Below, in pieces: positions 12,974-22,270 of a stretch of 64,000 nucleotides of DNA. Made by a program: the position numbers and the translations under genes. The DNA is from Ignelater luminosus (lineage: Eukaryota; Arthropoda; Insecta; Coleoptera; Elateridae): positions 60,705-124,704 of the forward strand of contig VTPC01002385.1 of NCBI GenBank assembly GCA_011009095.1. Reading direction: 5' to 3'. Each line of letters opens with the position of its first letter. Within the stretch, counting starts at the first letter, position 1. The notes under the pieces are model-generated. The model was not told the origin of the DNA. It did no database searches and saw only the letters and a program-made list of their open reading frames with translations.

Positions 12974-15900
12974 TTTCTAGTGCATCAGAGAAACTTCGAG
13001 CTGATAAAGCAGTCCACCCCAAAATGAAGAAATGAAACACAAGCTGCCGTACAACGCTATCGTTCGTACATACCAGGAAACATAAACATTTCTTTCGTGC
13101 TTGTGCTTAAGCTTCGGTTGTTCGAAATCAATTTTTAATATAGTTTCTTTCCATTTCCAATTTTAAAATTAACGCCCTATACAATCCAATGAATGATTAG
13201 AAAAGGAAATCTCGCTGTCTAACCGCGACAGTCCAGTCTAGACAGATTTTTTTCGCGATATCTGAGGTATATGATTGAAGCAAAAAATCAAGAATTATTA
13301 AACGTCCGATCTGAGTTTTATAATTGTTTAATATTAAGGGATGCTCATTAACTTTTGCGTTTGAGATACTGTATCTCAGAAACAGACCTAAGTTTTTTAA
13401 TAGTTTAAGTTTTCAACTTATTCCCGGTCTGTAGTTTCAGCAAAAAGCGCCTATGTTTTAACTTCTTGATTTAAAGAAAGTAATGAAGTTTGCAGAATCA
13501 GTTAAAACATTTTATTGGTTAACACGAGAAACCTTATGGTAATTGAAATCGTATCATCTATAGAGAGATTGTAATAAAAATGGAAGAGAAAACACGGGAA
13601 AGGCAGTATGTGTATTTATTCTTCAGCTATGGTAAAAAGAAGCTGTCAGATAAGTTGATTAATATTTCTCAGTTTTTCCGTTTTTGTTAGTGATTTTGCC
13701 TTGCTGGTTAGTTCCTTTTATATGAAGTATAGATATTCTTTGGCTATTTTCGGTGTTTTTGTTTGTACTGAACTATCCAATTTTATCTACTTGATCTTCT
13801 ATTGGAGTTGAGTATTATACGGAGTCAACAACGTCCGGCAGTTCAAGGAAGTGGGAAATCTTTGGAAATATTATGGAATATGGTTAAAGATTATTCAAGA
13901 ATATCATCCTCTGAAATTTGTTTGTTAATGTTAACTTCATTCCTGCTTTAAAGATTGACTACCAGATGAATATTCTAGGAATTCTTTCGAAAAAAGGTCA
14001 TGAAAATACTGATTAAAGAAATTCTTCCACAGTGAAGGTTTTTTGAATCTAATTTAGATTATAATGTAAAATTGCAATTTTCAAGTTGATAATTCTTAAT
14101 TCAATTTTGTCTATTAAGATAACTAACCAATTATTCAATAATATTAAATGATAAGGATAACCTAGTGTTGGTAGATTTTTAAGTTTTCTACTATCACTAT
14201 GGTTGTGTAATTATGCATATTATACAGTGTAATAGGCTGATGGTGATAAGCTAATACAAGTATTAGATTTAATAGAAAGAAAAGAATTTGCATATTATAT
14301 TTTGGTGTGTAGGTGTATTTCTGCTCTATCAGTAGCAGACAAAACCTAACGTTTAGCTATACTTACCGTTTTTGTGAATGCTTGTATCTCTAGATTACGT
14401 ATAATAGAATCATTTATTAATTATATACATTTTTTGTGATAAAATACCTTTGCCAATGTACCATACATTTTTAAATTCTCAATTGTTATACCTTATCAGC
14501 AATTATGAAATAATTTGTTATGTGAATGTATAGTACATATATGCAATCTGTAATAAATGTGATTTTTATGAAAGGTTAGCTTTTTGATTTAAAAGGTAAC
14601 ATTTTTAAACTTTCAGGTTCAAGATCAAGTAATTAACGTTTCTAAGGTCAAATCTTCTAAATTACACTTAACTCCTAATTTATGTAGTGAATTTCAATGA
14701 TTTGGCGAGTAAAATTTTGGGTCAAGTTATCAAAATCTTGAATATTCAGTTTTGTTGTCATTTATTATGTTTATTTTGGTTTATTGAAACCAATAATATT
14801 GATAAAATAGAGCTGTATTTTAAGTTCTGTAAACATGTACTAGGTAGGAAAAATTGAATTTATCTACAGCTATTATTATTTAAATTTTATCAAAAGCTAA
14901 AAGTAAACGTGCATGAAAGGTTGAACGAGATCAAATCGAATTATTTTCACGGAAATTTAAATTCGTGAGATATCACGAAATGCCAACATCAAGCAATTGA
15001 TATTTCCATAATTTCAATACATAAAAGACCGGGTTTGGTATCGGCTAGGTTCATACAACTTTTATTGAAAATAAAATTACGTAACTTTGTTAAATAATTT
15101 ATGGTGTATCGATTTATTTATTTAATAATTCCAGTATTCCTTACTCTTTATTTTTAAAAAACTAATTTGGTAATGAAACTGTGCGTGTGCTAGAAAAATT
15201 AATTGTGTTGGCAAGATTTGTCTTCTAATTTGTCTGTTTAATACCAGATAACAATCTGACAAGCTTTATAATTTGAAAACTAATGTGGACTACTTACTCA
15301 TGTAACTCAATATATCATATAGCAATTAGAAGTTGAGTAAAATTTTTTCCACAAAGAGCATTTAAATATTGCAACAGAACTTGAAACAATTCTCACTAAA
15401 TACTTAACAAATTAATTAACAAAGTTATTTTGATCAAATTACTGAATAGGATTTTGTTACTATTGAGTGCATATGGCGAATAATAAAGATGCCATAAAAA
15501 TTTCCAAAAATAGGCAACTGCAAGAAAATGAGTAAGAGATCGATGACCAATTAAAAGGTGGGTAAGCTTGTGGATGATTAATGATGAACCGAAAAAACTT
15601 TGAAAAGTTAAATCAAATTCCAACAAAAATGTAATAGATGCTGTGAAAAGTTTGATGATCGTTTCTATTCTTACCTGAGAAGAAGAATTGTGTACATAAA
15701 ATAAAGTAATCCAAGTTTTGTTGAAAGAGTTGATCATAAAGTGCCTAGAGAATAGAAATAAATATAAATACAGCTGTTGGAAGTGTTTTAAGCAACTGCA
15801 ACCTTATGCAATCTGATAAGATGTGTTCACATCCAAACAAAGTCAAGTAAATGGTCAGAGTAATTTATTGTGGCAACTATTGAACGAGACGTGTTTGTAT

Positions 15901-16090
15901 TACTCTGGAAAGTTGCTCATGTTTTCAAGGTTTCAGGATTTCTGTAAAATAAAAGGCATTACTTGTGAGGCTGAAGAATGTGGTGGAGATAGAGAGTTTA
16001 GCTCGGTCCAGGAAGAGTTGGTTGTTGAAGTGACCAAAGTCAGTAATTCAAGATAGCAAGTCCTTGTTGGCGTCTGATATTTATATCTCC
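12974..16090. other. AT-rich non-coding DNA
   Basis: No supported gene. A 113-codon - strand opening at 15396-15737 is hydrophobic and starts beside AT-rich sequence; no membrane-protein family signature was recognised, so it is left as probable chance. A 77-codon + strand opening at 15823-16056 is more polar and coding-like but also unrecognised. It may belong to the decayed island that follows. Confidence 0.5.
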
Positions 16091-16456
16091 CTTGCAGTGG
16101 TTGAAATAGTATTACAACATCCCTATTAGCTTCTCCATTGGGTCAGTCAGTGGCATGATGAAGTCGGGACCTAGTTCTCGTTACTGTTATCCGTATCATT
16201 TGCCTCGTTTTGGAAACAGAACCAAGACTGTTGATTTCTTTGTGTTTTTTCACCCTCATATTTATTTAGAAAGCTAGAAATGTATACAAGTTTACAATAA
16301 TCTTTGCAAATCTCAGAACGCAAAAAGAAAAACAAAAATAAAAGTTAAGCAAAATTAGGAATATTTAATTAACTTCTAATATTGTATCTGATTTTTCTTT
16401 GATTGTGTGTTTCTTTCACTGCACTGAGTGTCTTCGTTTTTCGTTTACTGCCCTTT

Positions 16457-17830
16457 TTACTGTTTTTGCACGAATACATATAGGACACTGCAGCTAGAGC
16501 GGAGCATTGGGGCTGTGCAGGACGCTGTAACAAAGCAGATATAGTCTGTCAACGAGGTAGACTTTAGTTTGTCCAAGACAGTGGATGATTCTATATAAAC
16601 CAGCCCCTTGTTGTGGTTGTTGGTTCTTGGAGTTCGAATGTTTTGGACATGGCAGGTCCCGTCCAAATAGTAGTTTGCTAAACGAAACTACTGCGACGGC
16701 ATTCCAGCGGCAGCGGATGCTGAAAGTGCAATTGTCAGTTTGCTGTCCCATGTATCTTGTATCAGGTTGGCGAGCTCTAAACTGAAGGTCTTCTTCACCT
16801 TTTGGTTTCTGCGTTCGTCCAAGTTCTTGTTTGATTTGTAGACGGTGGCGAACCAAGTTTGCGTTCTCCAATGTGTACAAGCAGCTTCCTTCTCTGCCTG
16901 ATAAATTGGGAGTCATTGTCGGAAATGATGGTACTTGAGTTCTATGTGCAAATCAAACTCACTTCCAATAGTGACCTCTCTATGGGATCATAGATCATCA
17001 TGTTGTCGTCCATCGGCTTTTGGCAGGCCAGATGATACCTCTGGGTACGGTCTTAACAAACTGCAGGCTAGGACCTCGAATGGAGTTCTAAGTTGTAGTG
17101 GATTCTGTGGTTTGTTCTTGTATCGGGCACAGAGAGGGAAGCTCTTTACATAGCTTCTTGTCTAGCAACACGTTTGGTACGTACAGTTTCTTGGCATTAC
17201 TGAAATATAGGTGTCATCTGCCGTCTGATCCGTAGCAGATCCAAGCTTTGTTGTTGAGAGCTTTTGGAAGTTGGTGCGATACCTGATCTGGGGTCAAGGG
17301 CAGCAAAGTTAAGCACTCGCCTGTCCACAGGTGGATGAGTGAGGCATTGTGTTTATAATGGTTTATTGCTACCTCAGGAAGCCGTATCTGTCTGTCTCTC
17401 AGAGTCGTTCGGTGTCGAGAAATCTGACATGAACTCCACGCAAAGCTGGAATCTGTGTGTTTGTGATGAGTGGGCACCTGGCGGTGGCGGCGGTGCGTAG
17501 GTGGAGCAGCTTTTACGTCTACTAAGATGTCTATGAGCTGGCTTACCAGCCGGATGACGACGATCTTCGGTAGGTTTGATGGGGGTCACTGGGAATCTTC
17601 ATTGGATCCTCTTTCTATAAAGTTAGTAAGTTATTTGTCTGGGTAGTGGGTATTTAGTTCATTACATACTGGCGGAGAGTGGTAGGGTTTATTGTTTGGG
17701 CCGCCTGTCGGTTGCGGTCTTGCTTGGAGCAGCCTGGATTCAAATTCTGTAACTCCGGCGATGAGTGCTTCCGTGGTGGGCGGCGTGGTAAAGGTCGCTT
17801 GAAGGTGGCGCATCTAGGTCTTACACAAGG
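16457..17830 (-). pseudogene. Broken coding-like GC-richer island
   Basis: This stretch is clearly richer in G and C than its flanks, and its - strand holds several overlapping openings. One of about 140 codons is at 16494-16916. A chain from about 17580 to 17214 ends in TGA, and the same frame runs on for about 40 more codons (LYFSNAKKLY...) before the next stop. A threonine/proline-rich opening is at 17631-17813. Shifts between frames and internal stops indicate decay. No catalytic motif of reverse transcriptase, integrase or transposase was found by eye. An old retroelement, a virus-like element or a processed gene are all possible. Part of it (16942-17023) has an inverted relative at 22035-22109, which favours a dispersed mobile repeat. 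Confidence 0.4.
16942..17023 (-). repeat. Dispersed repeat segment, copy 1
   Basis: Read on the - strand, this 82-bp segment aligns with 22035-22109 on the + strand, with a few substitutions and one 7-base gap. In one frame both copies encode QKP-x-D-x-NMMIYDPI, but the gap is not a multiple of three. The similarity could therefore reflect a shared non-coding or decayed ancestor. Confidence 0.75.
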
Positions 17831-18344
17831 TTAGTAGCTTTGCCTCCTGGATGGTTAAGTTAACACATCATCACATGATGATCATACTTTGTGGATAGAG
17901 CTGTTTAAAACTTTTCTACCACTTTGTTGTTTCAAGATTGTTTGAACCCAATTTTGCATTGAATCTTGTTTCTATGTACTTGTACTTCTATGTAGGTCAG
18001 ATCGTCATATACAAATGAAGAATCCAATCAGCTGCCTTGAAACGCAAAAACAGCGTAAAAACCTTCAAGCCGAATCAATTTAGGTGGACTATAGTGTCTA
18101 AGACAACAAGAATTATTTGACGAAGCTTCCGTAGGGTGTCTTATTAAATTTATTAGTTCCAATGATAGCACACTTTTCAAAACGTTAGTACTTAAAATTA
18201 AAAGAAAAACTAAAATATTTTTGTGGCTCACATTTTTTAGTAAGGTTTTAAATTTTATTTTGTTGTTTATGAAATGATAGTTGTAGCAATATATAATGTT
18301 ATGCAATTTGTCTAAAATGTCGTGATTTTTCAATGAAAATCATT
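17831..18344. other. AT-rich non-coding DNA
   Basis: Composition returns to AT-rich at about 17850. The 101-codon - strand opening at 18028-18333 has no recognised motif and is treated as chance. Confidence 0.5.
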
Positions 18345-18515
18345 GCACTCAAGTTTAAGTTTCTAGTTTAAGGTTATATTTTCAACTTCGAAAGCGGATT
18401 TTTTTAGTTAAGGTCACGTTTTTGAAGTTTACAACCTATAATTTGGATCGCAACATTAACATTTTCTAGTTTAACCTTAAAATTTCAAGTTTAATCTTGA
18501 AAATCTTAAATTATA
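18345..18515 (-). repeat. Short degenerate array of TTAAGGT/CAAGTTT words
   Basis: Words such as caagttt, agtttaaggt, agttaaggtc and agtttaacct recur every 20-40 bp with poor conservation. Read on the - strand they become acctt(a)aa / aaacttg / attttaagg, the same vocabulary as the large array at 43710-46432 but in the opposite orientation. It is probably a short relic of the same kind of repeat. Confidence 0.4.
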
Positions 18516-19570
18516 TATTTTTCCACGCCATAATAACTTCAACAAAAGTGTGTTGCTGTAATAAAATGTTTTATTATTTTTTGTACTTGCATTATTGAAA
18601 TAATAAACATTAAAACTGACCATTTAACTTGGAGTATTTATTTATGGAGTTTACACGTTAATAAAACGTATATACGCGTCATGCATGCGTGATACATACC
18701 TATAATAAATTTTTAATTTATCATTTTGTATAAAAGCATCTCTATTATTGCTGTGTTTTTATAAGCTTCAAGTTCCATAATAAGAATCAATAACATTGAA
18801 GAATAAACGTAAAACGTCCATTATTGCATTCTCCTTGATAGTGATACAATTAATCCAATGTTTATTTTATTGCAGCCGCTACTACGATTTTATTTCACGG
18901 TCATTTGCGGTAGAAAATTAACTTAAAACGATAATAAACATTGTTATGTTTATGATTTTATGAATTTTACCTTTTACATCTAATATTTAAAAAAATATAC
19001 GCACGCTCATTTTGATTTTTGCGTGAGGCTTAATGAATACATACGCACACGTATATTAATTGCGTGGTTGATTCAATAATGGTTTTATTATTATTATTAT
19101 TGCTATCATTGTTGTGATATGGAAACGTTATACACGTTAATAAAAGGATCAAGGTGGTTCAGAATTGATTAAATTTCGAATTTTCTGCTTGCATATTTGA
19201 AACGTTTTATTATTTGATTTCTATATATGCAATTCAAAGAACCACTAACATGCTTGATCAGTAACTTCTAGGAAACATAAAGCCTTGCACACATCAGGCA
19301 GGTTAATTAAAGGCAAGCGAAAGTTTGTGCTTGATAAACTTTCAAAATATAAATAGAATCCATAAAAATTATGTTTGTAGATTTTCATGTTACTTTTAAT
19401 GTTTTATATGGTTTATAAAAAATGTAAATTAAAATCGGTAGAATTATTAAACATTGAAAAAAAAGTGAAATTTCTTATATAAATACAAATTCTAATAGTG
19501 TTCCAGATGTTATGGTTGCTTAGAATGAGATTTTTATTATACTTTATTTTTGTTTTAATTCTTCGCAAAT

Positions 19571-19602
19571 CTAATGTATTTTTTTATTAATTTCAGGTAA
19601 GT
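19571..19602 (+). other. Candidate recursive splice site (ratchet point)
   Basis: A 3' splice site and a 5' splice site abut with no exon between them. A branch-point-like ctaat is at 19571-19575, then a T-rich tract, then ttcag ending at 19596, followed at once by gtaagt at 19597-19602. This is the arrangement described for ratchet points in long insect introns, where the acceptor is used and a fresh donor is regenerated at the junction. It is on the same strand as the bestrophin exon about 42 kb downstream and would suit a giant intron of that gene. Chance occurrence in 64 kb of AT-rich DNA is possible; no other junction this good was noticed on either strand. Confidence 0.4.
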
Positions 19603-20920
19603 CATCTGGGAATTGGAATCGTAACATCTAGTAGGTAAAACAGGTTTAAATCAACATTTATAAATTTTTCATCAGTGCTTTTATTTAACATAAAATAAAA
19701 TCTATAAAAGTCAGTTTATAATAATTAGTTTATAAAATTGCTTAATTCAATAACTGTGACGGACAATCCCTAGGTTAAACAGAACGAAATTATAATTAAT
19801 TGAAGTTGACTCAAATTAAAACTCTTAATCTAGTAGAAGTCACACAATATCCAACAAAATATCCACAATAGATATTCTCATCGAACAAAAACAGCTAGGG
19901 AATATTAAACTTAAAGACAGTTTAATGAGTTTTTACAACAAGAAACTGGGGTTGCTTTCGACAGGTTATATATTTCCAAGTGCTACTAAGACTAATTACA
20001 GTCTTGAGAAACATTCTCTCAGAAGATAAACAAAAAGAAATATGGACTTACTGCCCTGTTCATAATGTGACTTTTCTTGTAATCACCCTTTCTAAATCGA
20101 TTGCTACTGGTGTCTAATCCTGGTTTCAGGAGAAATGCATGCTTTCAATTTTAAAGGCGAGATGTTCTCAAGAATTGCTGATATTAGGCTCTACTTAGGC
20201 TAGGAACTTGCATTATATGCTTCATTATTAATTAGGTATTTCAGACGATATTACCGGATGATAGTTAATTCACTTTGGACTTTCTATCTTGAATTTCTTC
20301 AATTGCGTCTTTTTCTTCAATTCTTGTTTTTACGGGTAAAACTAATCTCCTTCATCTGTGTGTACTATTTTCATGTTGACAAGATGTATACACATAGGCT
20401 TAGCCTGCTGTGACGGTTGGTCGAAACATTCCGAGTAATCTTAGCTTGTGGTTGGTGTCTTACTGGATTGTTTTGATGAAAATAAAATTTGTAAAAAATG
20501 ACTGTTGCTTCTCGTTGATGTTAGTTGAAGCAAGATCCGTTGCAAAGAGTAGTTTCAGACATCCTAGCTGGTCAAACACAACAGGAAACGGCATATTTTG
20601 CAAAAGCCAAAAGAAGATTGAGTGAGTCAGAATTGCTAACCCTCTTCTACAATGAAGTCTAAAAAGAAAGAAACAAAAGCAGTATCGAAAGAACCAAGAG
20701 CAGTACCTATTATATTATTGACCCTGGGCTGAAGCGAGAGGAGAGTGATACTTTAAGAGCTCTGTTCTTAAAACGTTCTCCAGCTTTCATAGGAGTTTAT
20801 TGGAATTGGAGAGACTTGTTGTCGGTAGCTTAACTTTTTCTTGGGTCTACAAAACAACAGACCTGGAGAAGTTTGGAGGACGTCATAAACGTTTTCTTGA
20901 TTCAGATCAATCGTTCGGTG
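19603..20920. other. AT-rich non-coding DNA
   Basis: Nothing gene-like is supported. Openings at 20410-20625 and 20800-20994 have no family signature; the second runs into the foldback element's left end. Confidence 0.5.
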
Positions 20921-21062
20921 TATACAGGGTGATCATTTTAAAACTTCCCACCTTGAATAACTCTTTAATTAGTAAAATTATCAAAAATCGCTAAAACGCT
21001 TCGAGTTTGTTTTGGAGGGGGACATTTAATAACCTACTCTAGTCAGTTGGGAAACTTTCACC

Positions 21063-21197
21063 CTCTCTCCCAGCGACCCCCTCCCCAAAATCTTATATGG
21101 CATCATCCCATGTGTAATATATCATTTTAAAGGGTATACGATTCTCAATCTTTTACAACAAAGAAAATCAAATCGTGAAGTAGAGACAAAAATGTAA
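21063..21197 (-). repeat. Foldback module copy A
   Basis: Contains, in order, the words ccccaaaat, ccatgtgtaat, atcattttaaa, caatcttttaca and gtgaag. It is the reverse complement of copy B just downstream. The A/B inner arms at 21176-21197 and 21206-21227 pair over about 22 bases with two mismatches around a short ATCG-centred loop. Confidence 0.75.
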
Positions 21198-21205
21198 TTT
21201 AATCG

Positions 21206-21345
21206 ATACATTTCTGTCTCTAGTTCACGAACGGCTGGGCCGATTTTAATTTTCTTTAATGTAAAAGATTAAGAGCTTTGTACCCTTTAAAACCATATAT
21301 TACACATGGGGTAGTGCCGTTTAAAATTTTGGGGTGGGAGTGGTT
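21206..21345 (+). repeat. Foldback module copy B
   Basis: Carries ttcacgaacggctgggcc, attttaattttcttt, gtaaaagattaag, accctttaaaa and acatggggtagtgc in that order. It is inverted relative to A and C, and in the same direction as D. Confidence 0.8.
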
Positions 21346-21360
21346 GGGGAGAGGGTGAAA

Positions 21361-21480
21361 GTTTTCCAAAATTTTAAATGGCACTACCCCATGTGTGATA
21401 CATCATTTTAAAGTGCATAAAATTTTCAATCTTTTACATCAAAAGAAATTAAAATCAGCCGAGCCGTTCGTGAACGTATT
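21361..21480 (-). repeat. Foldback module copy C
   Basis: Carries caaaattttaaatggc, actaccccatgtgtgat, atcattttaaag, caatcttttacatc, attaaaatcagcc and gagccgttcgtgaa, the reverse complement of the B and D word order. It meets B at about 21350, giving a second large palindrome. Confidence 0.8.
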
Positions 21481-21504
21481 GATTGAATTAAATATATTTT
21501 TCGC

Positions 21505-21625
21505 TTTAATTCACGAACGGCTGGGCCAATTTTAATTTTCTTTACTGTAAAAGATTAAGAATTTGATACCCTTTAAAATGATATATCATACATGGGGTAG
21601 TGCTATTTAAAATTTTGGAGAGGGA
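21505..21625 (+). repeat. Foldback module copy D
   Basis: Repeats copy B: ttcacgaacggctgggcc, attttaattttcttta, gtaaaagattaag, taccctttaaaatg, catggggtagtgct and aaaattttggag. It forms the inner part of the right inverted arm, and pairs with either C or the left arm's copy A. Confidence 0.8.
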
Positions 21626-22034
21626 GGAGGATGCAAATTTCTCAACTGATTAGAGTAGGTTATTAAATGTACCCTTTTAAAACAAAATCAAAACGTTTTA
21701 GCAATTTTTCATAATTTTACTAATTAAAGAGTTATTCAAGGTGAGAAGTTTTAAAATGATCACCCTGTATATTAATTATGAAGAAATTTGAGACGCTTAG
21801 ATTACAAAGCGTGATTGCATCTCAGGTTGAGAATCCTCCATAGACAACTCTTTCTTTCTGGTAAACTCTCTTTATATGAGGAGGTTTTAAAGAACAAAAG
21901 AAGGCGAATCGATACTCGATTACCGACCAGGCCGGATAAAAGTACATATTATAGGTGTAGATTATCGTTTGTTAGTGACAATCTAGAATGTCACTCTCAT
22001 TCACTGTTTTAAGATACCGTTTTGGTTTCACTTA

Positions 22035-22109
22035 CCAAAAGCCGGTGGACGAGAACATGATGATCTATGATCCCATAGACAGGTTGGAATTAAGTTTGAT
22101 CTGCCATAG
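22035..22109 (+). repeat. Dispersed repeat segment, copy 2
   Basis: Inverted relative of 16942-17023. Both contain the exact core acatgatgatctatgatccc (20 bases), and ccaaaagcc lies 5' of it. It sits just beyond the foldback element, in a slightly GC-richer patch (about 21790-22270) with short openings on both strands and no recognised product. Confidence 0.75.
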
Positions 22110-22270
22110 CCGTGTCGGATACAGGTCTCTAGATGGATGCCAGCCCTATCTAGATAGCAGAAACCAACGGCAGCGGTGATCAATTTAACTTGAAGGGTTG
22201 CATCGTCCACATAGTGAAATATGCAAACTTGGTGGTCTGTCTGGAATTGGAGGACACTAACTAGTTAACT

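Larger units (their letters stand above)
20921..21771. mobile_element. Foldback MITE with long inverted ends
   Basis: The 851-bp element starts TATACAGGGTGATC (20921-20934) and ends with the exact reverse complement (21758-21771). CAGGGTG is flanked by TATA on both sides, which fits a TA target duplication. The inverted ends are long: the left arm, about 20925-21200, aligns with the reverse complement of about 21500-21767 with moderate divergence. There is no transposase-size open frame, so it is non-autonomous. TA targets and short CAGGG ends suggest Tc1/mariner-type mobilisation, but the superfamily is inferred. Its internal plan is four alternating inverted copies of one module, listed separately. 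Confidence 0.85.

Noticed and set aside
15396-15737. 113-codon - strand hydrophobic opening as a receptor or membrane-protein exon
   Set aside because: Composition is that expected of AT-rich DNA, and no family motif or flanking splice signals were found.
16494-16916. Treating the 140-codon - strand opening as a live gene
   Set aside because: Competing frames overlap it, neighbouring frames are broken by stops, no start context or domain is recognisable, and part of the island is a dispersed repeat.
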